Assembly (NCBI GenBank): GCA_023614405.1
Contig: CM042688.1
Coordinates: forward strand, 439,756,028-439,820,027
DNA length: 64,000 nucleotides
DNA from: Avena insularis
Lineage: Eukaryota > Streptophyta > Magnoliopsida > Poales > Poaceae
Reading direction: 5' to 3'
Within the stretch, counting starts at the first letter, position 1. Every line of letters begins with the position of its first letter. Of the stretch, positions 55,612 to 64,000 are shown one piece after another. Made by a program: the position numbers and the translations under genes. Under the pieces are notes generated by a model, which worked only from the letters and a program-made list of their open reading frames with translations, was not told the DNA's origin and did no database searches.

Positions 55612-56096
55612 TGTCGTCGGATCAAGGACAAGTACGCCATGAGGGGGTCCTCGAGGCATGTGGAAGAGAGGGGTGTGAGATGTACGGTGTTCCTGGATGG
55701 TGAGCACACAAGTTTACCTAGGTTCGAATCCATCGGCTTTGGACGAATCCTACTCCTGCTAGCAATCCAGTAATACGGCAGAGCCAGATATGGGTTACAA
55801 GGGTTTCTCCTGTGTGAGTTGATATTGTAGACTATTGTGGGGTGCCCTAAAGGCTGGTCCCTAGGACAGCTTATATAGATATCCGGCTACGACTAAGAGT
55901 CGGTTACAGAGTACATCTTGAACTACAAGTAACACTACAGGCCTATGTGGGTAAGTCTTCTGGGCCTTCCCGTAGTCGGACTGGACTCCCTATCTTCTCC
56001 CTGACTAGGCCACCCGTGAAGCAAAGCTGTAACCCGAAGTGGGCCACCTTGGACAATGAGGCATATTGAGGATTCCCGGAAAGTATATCCCCAACA
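55612..56096 (-). repeat. W 5' LTR
   Basis: This 485-bp sequence reads on the minus strand from TGTTGGGGATATAC to a CGACGACA end (TG...CA), next to the primer site. A minus-strand TATA box (CTATATAA) lies at about 55871-55878, suitable as LTR promoter. The partner LTR is not in the window. Confidence 0.82.
55871..55878 (-). promoter_or_regulatory. TATA box of W's LTR promoter
   Basis: CTATATAA on the minus strand lies in the middle of the LTR, about 260 bp before its end. Inferred from sequence and position. Confidence 0.45.
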
Positions 56097-56548
56097 GGGA
56101 CGGGTGGGGAGAATTCTCATTCAAGAACCTCGCCGACCCGGACACCTCGTGCCCCGCTCGCCCTGAAAATGGCTCGCCTCATGGTGAAAGAGCTCCTCCT
56201 CTACTCGCCCGACGAGGATGCGAGAGAGGAGTAGAAGGCACACCTCGAGGCCCTGATGGACGTCGCCTAGGACAGCCCCGTGGCGTACAAAGCGCGGCTA
56301 TGCGACATATCCTATAGAGTACCTCTACCCCCTCCCAGTCATGGTGGGCCCGGCGGCTCGGATGGAGGAAAACCACCAAGCGTGGCGTACCCCGGGCATA
56401 TCTGAAGCTGGGCCGAGGACGCGCGAGTGACCATAGCCAAATAGCGGGGTCGCAAGACCCGGACCCTCTAGGACATCTCAACTGCGGGCCAGCAGAACCG
56501 AGTGACACTAGCCGGTGGCGTAGAGACCCGCAACTCCATCTTCCCTGC
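56097..56548. other. GC-rich remnant between W and Z2, unassigned
   Basis: This is about 450 bp of high-GC sequence. One plus-strand frame reads LALKMARLMVKELLLYSPDE and, after a stop, KAHLEALMDVA, DSPVAYKARLCDISYRV. It looks like a decayed coding region, possibly gag of another element, but I cannot place it. It is the only sequence in the window that may belong to the host of both W and Z2. Confidence 0.35.
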
Positions 56549-57951
56549 TGGTGAGTGCATAATTGCATCATGTTTTATATTATTATTTTGCATTGTAGTT
56601 GTAGGATCTTGATATTTTACGGTGTTCGTGCACACATCTTTATACAATGGACACAATTCTTGGAGTAGTTGTATTGGGGAGAAAAGGAGTCAAAAACAAC
56701 GTAAATTGCTTATTTGGGAAATATCAATAACAGCAGAAGAAAACCTGAAGAGATCGGGGCATAGAGAGGGTTTAACGACCAACTATACGGCGGAAATAAT
56801 TTTCTGGTCGTATAGTTCCTGTTGTATAGTTGGCGCCGCCACCGCCTCATCAAATAGTTTCACCCCGTGCAACTGGATGAGAGAGACGACATACAGAACA
56901 ACCAGAAATCGCTAAAACCTCACCTCCGGAAGGCATCTGGAGGGGGAACTCGTCCACCGGGGATCCATCTTCGCCCTACGCAGATCTGGGAGGCTAAGGC
57001 ACCGATCTTCATCATCAACCGCTGCATCACAACCATCTCCATCCATCCCATCTACATATTGTCTAGATCTTCTTGTAATTTATTTACTCGTTGTGGATTT
57101 ATACAAGTACTATTCATCTATGATAGATTCCATTGTTATTGCCATGATGTTGATTGCCTCCATGTCTGAGTAGATCATTAGTTCTTGGGAGATGGAGAAA
57201 CCCTAGTATGAGATTAAAATAAGATAAAGTTTATTATGATATTCATCGATGTGACCGTGTGTTAGATTGTCTTCATCTTGATGTTGGGAGAAGCCGACCT
57301 CTCAATATTTGCCTCTTATGGGGACTTGGTGGAGGGAACTACTTGTTGGTAGACGGAGGTCTGTTAGCACTTACAGTGACTATAAAGATGTTAGCACCCC
57401 TTACGTATCAACTTGGGAACCGAGGAAACTCACGGAACACTATCCATACCATGGGATACGTCCTACGGGATTAAGTCCCTTAATAACACAGTAATTCGAT
57501 TGATGTCGGTTGTTGTCTGCTGTGGTTATGAGGATGGTGCGAGAAGTAGTTGCTTCCTATTTGTCCAAATATGGAGTTCCTCCCACACATACACAGTTGA
57601 GAATGTTCATGATAATAATCTTTACCTTAGATCTTTATAATGCTAGAGGTGTATCCGCTACTCCCTGAGAACAATTTTTTCCCTATTGCAGTTCCAATCT
57701 CTTTTACATACGCAATACTTACTTTGTATGTTCACTTGTTTTACTTTAGTTATTGTTCTCTTATACCAAAAACCCCAAAAACACCCTTTTACACAATACT
57801 CGCATTTTATCTTGTTACTTAGAACTTTATTTAGCAATTCTATTGTAGTATTAAATTCAAGAGTTATTAGACTTTAGACTCCTGCTCCCTGTGGGATCGA
57901 TATCTTTATTTCGAAACTAGCTACAAATAATTTGTGCACTTGCAGTCATCA
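56549..57951 (+). repeat. Z2 5' LTR
   Basis: This 1403-bp LTR starts TGGTGAGTGCATAATTGC (second codon base changed from the TGATGAG of other copies) and ends GCAGTCATCA. One foldback-motif copy at about 56770-56833. Confidence 0.9.
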
Positions 57952-57960
57952 AGCTATTTT

Positions 57961-57980
57961 CTAGCACCGTTTTCGAGGAG
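57961..57980 (+). other. Z2 primer binding site
   Basis: CTAGCACCGTTTTCGAGGAG lies 10 bases after the LTR. It is a degenerate form of the tRNA-Asp type site used by X and Y. Confidence 0.6.
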
Positions 57981-58062
57981 CTAAGCGTTGTAGGTGTTTT
58001 AGTTTTTCCTTATTTATTTTTGTCTTGCTAAGTTTTGTTTTGAGTTATAGGTTTTTACCAGC

Positions 58063-59220
58063 ATGATGGAGTTTGAGGATATGGCTAGTGCTAACCCACT
58101 CAGCCACTTTGGGAAGCCCTATGATATTAATAAAAGAGACAACTCCAACAAGAAGACAAGGGGGTTTGAAATAAATCCTCTACTACTTGGTATTCTACAC
58201 AAGAAGCAATCTACTAGAGATGAAGAAGATCCTGACCCATATGAGAATATTGCATGTTTCAAAGATATATGTCGCACTTCCCAATTACCGGGATATACTC
58301 CTAATGAGGTAAGGGTTAAACTTTTTAGTCAAACTTTGACTAGTACAACTCTCTCATGGTATAGATCTCTACCCCCGAAGCCACTACTACTTGGGATAAT
58401 TTAGCCTATGAGTTTCTAGCAAAATATTATGCATTATCAAAATCTTTTGGAATCAGGCGTCTTATAATGACTTGGAGGAACCGTCCTAATGAATGACTAG
58501 TAAGAGCTTATATCAGATTTAAAGACTTAATAAATGTCCTCATCATGATTTGCCTGAATGGTATCTATTGCATATCTTTTATGATGGTTTAATTGAACCT
58601 AATAAAATTGAACTAGACTCTTTCGCGAGAGGAGCTTTTATGAATCTTCCTATAACTAAAGCTTGGGCTTTACTTAATATAATTCACGATCATAGAGTTT
58701 CATGGAATTTTGGTCTAGGAAGCGAAGGAGGCATAGAAACAGATTATGATTGTATTCATGACTATAATAAAAAAGGCCATGTTAATGAATTATCTAAAGA
58801 ACTTTATTTGGATTCAGATCTTGTGTTCCATGTTGTTAAAGCTTTTACAGAACACATCAAAGCTCCAAAAGAGGGTTTAGTCAAGTATGATCCACCACCC
58901 AAACCTGAGAAGAAAAGAGAAGTTAAAGCAACACTGGCCTCCCTAGAACCAATATATGAGATACCTTTCCCTAACACTGCATAGAAGCATATTTTTGAAT
59001 ATGAGCAGGTCAAAGCAGTACAGGATAAGAAGGAAGAGGAAAGTATGCCAGAAGTTGAGAAACATCTGGAAGAAACCAAAGATTAAGAGGTAACCAAGGA
59101 AGCAATTATGGCTATGTATGCACACTGTAACATAGTTGAACTTGATGAAGAGACTTCCATAATGGTTGAAGGTAAAAGATGTGGGTAAGCCTATTCTTCC
59201 CTTCATACTTAAGGAAACCT
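58063..59220 (+). pseudogene. Z2 gag
   Basis: The ATG at 58063 begins MMEFEDMASANPLSHFGKPY. The gag domain follows with ENIACFKDICRTSQLPGYTP and TLTSTTLSWYRSLPP. Frameshifts at about 58380 and 58540 and an in-frame TGA interrupt it. 58550-58984 resumes with MPEWYLLHIFYDGL, FARGAFMNLPITKAWALLN and the C-terminal Glu/Lys-rich part. Further stops occur at 58982-58984 and near 59085. Confidence 0.87.
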
Positions 59221-59729
59221 CGCATGATGGTTTATGCGATCTTGGAACCGGAGTTAATGTTATATCTTATGATTTTTATTTAGAAATAAAATAAGAAATA
59301 GAACCGGCTACAATTGAAAATACTGATATGACAATCGTGTTAGCCAATAAAACTCTTAGAATTCCAATGGGAGTAGTTGAAGATGCAACTATCACAATTG
59401 GCAATAAAAACGTTCCTATCGATTTTGTAGTTGTTGATATGCCAACTGACACTCTTTGCCCAATTATATTTGGAAGAAACTTTTTGAGTGATGTAGGTGC
59501 CAAAGTGGATTTCAAAAAGGAGATTGTGTCTCTTAAGCTTAGGGAAGCGGAAAAAGAATTCCACTTTTCCAAATTTAAAGATAGACCTCCACAAATACAA
59601 GAAGAAGAGAAAGAGAAAATTATTAAGGAAATGGCAGCTCTTTTCTTTAGTGATCAAGAAGAAGAAATAAATGAAGACACAAATTATGAAGAAATAGTTA
59701 TGCAGGACAAGTCCCTAGAAGAACTATAA
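59221..59729 (+). pseudogene. Z2 protease
   Basis: The active-site block reads DGLCDLGTGVNVISY (about 59229-59272). An in-frame TAA follows near 59291. The frame then stays open through TIVLANKTLRIPMGVVEDAT, VPIDFVVVDMPTDTLCPII and FGRNFLSDVGAKVDFKK to an acidic tail ending at 59729. Fold and order match gypsy retropepsin. The stop inactivates it. Confidence 0.85.
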
Positions 59730-59821
59730 GGTGAATTCGATTCACTTCCCATTATAGGGCCTCTGACTAATGAGGCTTTCGAAGAGAAAATAGAGGGGAC
59801 GAGGAATTACCACCCCCAGAA

Positions 59822-60982
59822 TTGAAGACTCCACCAGATAATCTTAAATATAGATTTTTAGATGATACAAATAAATTTCATTTTATTATTAGTGCAAAAC
59901 TTTCAGGAGATGAAGAAGAAGAACTCATGAAAATACTTAAGGAGTATCGCAAGGCCTTTGGGTACTCAATGGATGATTTGAAGGGCATTAGTCCCATGAT
60001 AACCGTCCATCGAATATTCATGGAGGAAGGTGTTAAACCAGATGCGGAATTTAATAGACGGGTGAAGCCTGAAATGAAGTAAGTGGTAAGAAAAGAAATA
60101 GTACGCCTATTGGACGCGAGTATAATCTATCTTGTAAAAGAAAGTGAATGGGTAAGTCATGTTCATTGTGTGTCCCTAAGAAGGGCGGTTTTACTATTGT
60201 TCCTAATGAAAACAATGAATTGATACCTACTAGAACTATTGTTGGACATAGGATACGTATAGATTTCAGGAAATTGAATAAAGAAACTAGGAAAGATCAC
60301 TATCCTTTACCGTTCATAGATCAAACTTTAGAGAGATTAGCAAACCACACTCATTTTTGCTACTTGGACGGATACTCTGGTTTTTCTCAAATAGCTGTTC
60401 ATCCTGATGACCAACTTAAAACTACTTTCATTAGTCCTTATGGTTTACATGATTACTATCATATGCCTTTTGGTTTATGTAATTATCCATCTACTTTTGA
60501 AAGATGCATGACTGCTAATTTTTGCGGATTTTATAGAACTGATAATGGAAGTATTTATGGATGACTTTTCTGTCTATGGAACTTCATTTACTAGTTGCTT
60601 AGCTAATCTCAAAAGAGTTTTGCAGCATTGTGAAGAAACCAATCTTGTTCTAAACTGGGAGAAGTGTCATTTTATGATCAAAGAAGGTATAGTCCTTGGA
60701 CATAAGGTATTAGGTAAGGGAATTGAACTGGATAAAGCTAAGGTTGAGGCCATAGAGAGAATGCCACAATCTAGGGATATAAAAGGTATAAGAAGTGTCC
60801 TTGGTCATGTGGGTTTTTATAGAAGGATCATTAGGAATTTCTCTAGAATATCTAAACCTTTGACTAACCTTCTACAAAAGGGAGTAAGATTTAATTTTGA
60901 TGATAAATGTCTAGTAGCCTTTGATAAACTAAATATGCTTTATCCCATGCTCCTATCATTAAACCACCTATCTGGGATATGA
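59822..60982 (+). pseudogene. Z2 reverse transcriptase
   Basis: Three overlapping frames cover RT. 59822-60082 holds DDLKGISPMITVHRIFMEEG. 60148-60564 holds IRIDFRKLNKETRKDHYPLP and [20 protein letters not shown]. 60545-60982 begins [15 protein letters not shown] with the catalytic FMDD and continues [18 protein letters not shown] and GHVGFYRRIIRNFSRIS. A stop at 60081 and frameshifts near 60150, 60535 and 60930 break the gene, but the palm motifs are intact. Confidence 0.9.
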
Positions 60983-61290
60983 CTTTTGACTTAATATGTG
61001 AAGCAAGTGATGATGCTGTAGGAGTAACTCTGGGACAACATGTAGGTCCCAGATTTAATATTATACATCATGCTAGTAGAACTCTCAATAGTGCTCAAAA
61101 GAATTATCCTAAGGAAGAAAGGGAACTTTTTGCTATATTTTTCTCTTGCGATAAATTTCGTTCTTATATAGTTGATGCAAAAGTAAGAGTTCATACGGAT
61201 CGTGATGGCTTAAAAGAACTCCTTGTGAGATAAAATCATAAGCCAAGACTAATCTATTGGATCCTTTTACTTCAAGAATTTGAGTTGTAG
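60979..61290 (+). pseudogene. Z2 RNase H
   Basis: MTFDLICEASDDAVGVTLGQ, KEERELFAIFFSCDKFRSYI and VHTDRDGLKELLVR are the RNase H core. The first Asp of the usual CDAS motif is Glu here (CEAS). The frame stops at 61231-61233, and decayed text (RLIYWILLLQEFEL) runs to about 61290. Confidence 0.85.
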
Positions 61291-61592
61291 ATTATGCAGA
61301 GGCAAGAAATAAAGATGTTGGATGCAGTGTCCATATTTGTCCAACAAGACACCAATCTTATTGAGAGGAACTTTTAGTCCTGCTGATTTTATTTTACGAG
61401 AATTATTAAATGAACAAAGGTAAATTCCTCCAAAAAAGAAGAAGTCTTTGTTGTTGGAGGAGCTTGTCATCCCCGAATAAGTAAATGGTAAGTGCAAGGT
61501 AAGTGTTCTTACTCAAATAAGTTATTTGTTTTCACAATTTTTACTTCTAAATTTTTTGCCTTTGAATTCCTCGTGTTTTTCTGAAGGTTTTT
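61291..61592. other. Z2 junction where integrase is missing
   Basis: After the RNase H linker the sequence passes directly into non-coding DNA. No HHCC, D, D or E integrase motif is found on either strand before the foldback array. Z1 and Y have about 1.3-1.5 kb of integrase at this position. Confidence 0.75.
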
Positions 61593-62022
61593 ACCAACTA
61601 TACGATCGCAACTATACGGCCAAAGAAAAATCTCCCGCCGTATAGTTGGTCGTTAAACCTTATGTACCCTCTTCGCAAAACTATTTTTGATGTCTAGAAT
61701 CTATATGGTCGCAACTATACGACAGGAGAAAGTCCTCCCTCCATATAGTTGGTTGTTAAACTCTTAGACATTTTCGATTTTTGATGTCTAGAAATTATAC
61801 GGTCGCTACTATACGGCCGGATAAAATCCTCCCACCGTATAGTTGGTCGTTAAACTCTCAGACAATTTTCGTTTCCTTTTTCATTTTAGAAAAAAAATAG
61901 TTGTGTCGGTTTCAAGTAGGTAACTTAATCATCTTGCACTAAAGATATTTGGAAATATCTGCCCGGAACCAACTATATGACCGGAGCTATACGGGCTGCG
62001 CCCGTATAGTTGGTCATTACAT
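61593..62022 (-). repeat. Inverted array of the foldback motif in Z2
   Basis: Copies at about 61593-61658, 61700-61761, 61795-61856 and 61967-62022 start CCAACTATACGATCGCAA or similar and end TATAGTTGGTCGTTAAAC. This is the reverse complement of the motif orientation in Z1's array and in both LTRs. Confidence 0.85.
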
Positions 62023-62184
62023 GGCAGGACTCCTCCAAATCCATGTTTTCTTTCCCTGTTCCATTAAGATTATTTTCTTGGGCATGAATTTGGTGTTTCT
62101 AGCGAGTTTTACCGACCTCTGACCCCCCTTATATACTGCCATTGTGCCTCTCTCTAATCATAATCTCCAGAAACCAATCCAGCC

Positions 62185-62928
62185 ATGCGCTACCCCGTTC
62201 CAGGCCGTGGAAAACCCCTGGGTCTCATTGCTCCTTCCAGGGACCGCTCTCACAGCCCATCCGTGGAGGACGACAATGAGGGGGTGGAGAGGTTTAGCCC
62301 GGGGTACATGGAGTACATCGAGCCAACCTTCTACAATAATGATCCTGATGAAGATTGGAGTGACATCTACATCTGTCGTGATGTCTATGATCCCCCGGAG
62401 ATCAATTGGGCGGCAATGAAGAGATCTCAAGAAGAGAGAAGGTCACAAGCCGCATGGAAAAGGGCGTGTGGAGACTGTCAAGTTCATCACCATAGACGCA
62501 AGGCCGCACAAGCGTAAGGAATTACCAAATATTGGTGCAGGTGCTAGCAAGGGAGCGACGGTGCCACTCTTGAAGCCTACCATTGGTGCTCGTAAGAGGG
62601 TGAAGCCTCAAGAAGAGTGGAGGAACAATTTCCACTTCCCTGATCCATCAATTATGGATGAGGAAGAAGAAGCTACTCCTAGGACCAAGTATCGCGTGCG
62701 AGCACTGGAGATATATCAGAAGTGGGAGCTACTCCATCATGTCGAAGTCTGCCACCGTCTCATGGAGATAGAGAAGAAGGATATGAGCTTCTCCCATTGT
62801 TGACTAAACTCGTGGATAATGTGGACACTTTGAAATCTGATTTGCACAGGTGCTACTATCGCATCACCACTCTAGAGGATACCAACGAGAAGCTACACAC
62901 CACAGTGTTACATGGCATGACACCATAG
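62185..62928 (+). pseudogene. Z2 accessory ORF after pol, unknown function
   Basis: The first frame (62185-62517) starts MRYPVPGRGKPLGLIAPSRD and has an acidic part (DPDEDWSDIYICRDVYDPPE). After a shift near 62470 the second (to 62803) reads FITIDARPHKRKELPNIGAG and YRVRALEIYQKWELLHHVEV. After another near 62785 the third (to 62928) reads VDNVDTLKSDLHRCYYRITT, LEDTNEKLHTTVLHG, a probable coiled coil. No known domain. It occupies the same place as the Z1 ORF at 47279 but is not recognisably similar outside the coiled-coil character. Confidence 0.55.
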
Positions 62929-63970
62929 TGATCTACAATAATCACGGTATCAAATAATCGCAAGGGATTATTGGATCCCGCCTGGCTTGATTCCAAGCTT
63001 GGGGAGATCTTTAATACCTTGTAATCTATCTTATAAGTTTTACATTACTATTTTAGTTTTGCATTAGTTCAAATTAGAAATAAAGTTTGCATCAGTAGAA
63101 TCCCCTTCGGGAATAGTCGATCCCTTTTATGAAATTTTGCGTTTATTATTATATATGGAGCAATATTGATTTTGTGCTTGTCCTATTGGACATATGAATG
63201 GCTTGAGTATAATTTTACTTGCACTTGATGATAGCAATAGGAGTCTTCCACACCATTATTATTAATGGAACATACAAAGATAATTTGGTCAATATGTTGT
63301 AAGTACATGGTTTGATTTACAAAGAAAGAAAAATTATCTAATCAGTTAAGTTGAAAAAGAAACCTTGAACAAAGGAAAATTGAAAGTGCTATCAAATTAG
63401 AGTGAGAACAAGACGAGGTAGAATATTCAAGCTATAAAGATTGCTTCATATACAATTGGAATTTGCTAATTGAGATCATTAAACTTTGAATTCCTACATG
63501 AAGTGGAATGTATGGCTAGCTCCTTTGCACAGCACTTAAACAAAAGTGTGAGCATATATATCAAAAAAAGAGGAAGAAAAAGAGAGAATGTGCAAAGAGC
63601 AAATAGGCATATACCACTATATTGTAGTATTACAAAGAAGGGTTTGAGATTTTAAGTTCCAAGTGAATATGTTAATCTATAAACACTTGGGACTACCTCG
63701 CTAACTCATTCGGTTGAACTGAATAGTTTTACATCACATTGAGAGTGATCTTTTGTGAACTGTTGATCACTAAGGTGTGGAAGCCTGCTAATATTATTCA
63801 GATGGTTCGAGTAAAGTACTACTCATGTACTTATTCCTATGTATCATATATGATAAACACATGCTGCAAACTGCCTCATTTATTTTATCGACTCAGCTTC
63901 ATGAATATGAGGATCACATCCATTAAGCTAAACTTGCTCGAGACGAGCAAGAGTCTAAGCTTGGGGAAGG
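62929..63970 (+). other. Z2 3' non-coding region and polypurine tract
   Basis: Homologous to 47880-48902 of Z1, ending AAGCTTGGGGAAGG before the LTR. No gene. Confidence 0.8.
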
Positions 63971-64000
63971 TGATGAGTGCATAATTGCATCATAATTTAT
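63971..64000 (+). repeat. Z2 3' LTR, first 30 bases
   Basis: TGATGAGTGCATAATTGCAT matches the 5' LTR start. It continues beyond the window. Confidence 0.85.

Larger units (their letters stand above)
50314..56096 (-). mobile_element. W: Tat-lineage Ty3/gypsy retrotransposon, 5' part
   Basis: This minus-strand element is read from its 5' LTR (55612-56096) through primer site, a long leader, gag, protease and RT into RNase H, where Z1 cuts it at 50313/50314. The missing 3' part should lie left of the window beyond Z1. RT with YVDD, an RNase H of the LYLAMTSRFVSIVMV type and the short LTR with GGCGCCCAC primer site fit the Tat branch. It is heavily mutated, with stops and frameshifts in every gene. 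Confidence 0.88.
56549..64000 (+). mobile_element. Z2 Ty3/gypsy retrotransposon (3' LTR runs off the window)
   Basis: A 5' LTR (56549-57951), primer site, gag, protease, RT, RNase H, inverted foldback array, accessory ORF, polypurine tract and the first 30 bases of the 3' LTR (from 63971) are in order on the plus strand. It shares LTR and 3' sequence with Z1. The integrase expected after RNase H is absent, and every gene has stops or frameshifts. The left flank CCTGC (56544-56548) should reappear after the 3' LTR. Confidence 0.93.

Noticed and set aside
55272..55733. 153-residue minus-strand ORF crossing from W's LTR over the primer site into the leader
   Set aside because: An ORF starting in the LTR and running through the primer site is unlikely to be a genuine protein. 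Only its internal part may be a leader remnant.
1..64000. tRNA, rRNA, riboswitch or bacterial operon features
   Set aside because: No cloverleaf, rRNA core or prokaryotic signals were recognised. The sequence is plant nuclear repeat DNA. Primer sites resemble tRNA ends only because of retrotransposon priming.

Overview
The window is an intergenic block of a large grass genome, with no intact host gene that I can support. The LTR families (TGATACGTC-type and TGATGAGTGC-type Ty3/gypsy), the CACTA element and the multi-kilobase solo LTRs suggest a pooid grass, most likely Triticeae (wheat, Aegilops, barley or rye type). That is judged from sequence style, not from a database match. I give no family names because I cannot verify them.

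The block is a stack of nested transposons whose joints can be read from target-site duplications (TSDs). Outermost is W, a minus-strand Tat-lineage gypsy element (50314-56096). Its RNase H region is cut by Z1, a plus-strand gypsy element that enters from before base 1 and ends with an LTR at 50313. Z1's integrase gene is cut between 820 and 45757 by a CACTA transposon (821-45753, TSD ATA). X, a minus-strand gypsy element without pol genes (11175-34082, TSD ACCAC), sits inside a tandem array in the CACTA. X contains Y, a nearly complete minus-strand gypsy element (14518-29211). Y's gag contains a 4.05-kb solo LTR (23032-27078, TSD AAAGC). Two more solo LTRs lie at 11699-13296 (in X's left LTR, TSD CTTCC) and 35970-40602 (in the CACTA, TSD AATGA). 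On the right, Z2 (56549 to beyond the window) is a second member of the Z family that lacks integrase.

Without its guests the CACTA is about 17 kb. It has no recognisable TNP2 transposase. It keeps a broken plant-transposase (PTTA/En-Spm type) gene on the plus strand (about 35051-44685). Its left half carries gene-like fragments in mixed orientation: F-box plus DUF295, two B3 domains, a GRF-like zinc finger and an XS-type zinc finger. This looks like multi-gene capture (Pack-CACTA). Several tandem arrays lie between them.

Y has LTRs, primer site, gag, protease, RT/RNase H, integrase and polypurine tract, but carries frameshifts and a nonsense codon. X shares Y's primer-site type and much of its 3' noncoding region while encoding only a small unknown protein, so Y-type elements are plausible mobilisers of X. 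Z1 and Z2 share LTR and 3' sequence but differ in the ORF after pol. Both carry copies of a 60-65-bp foldback motif, in opposite orientations in their internal arrays.
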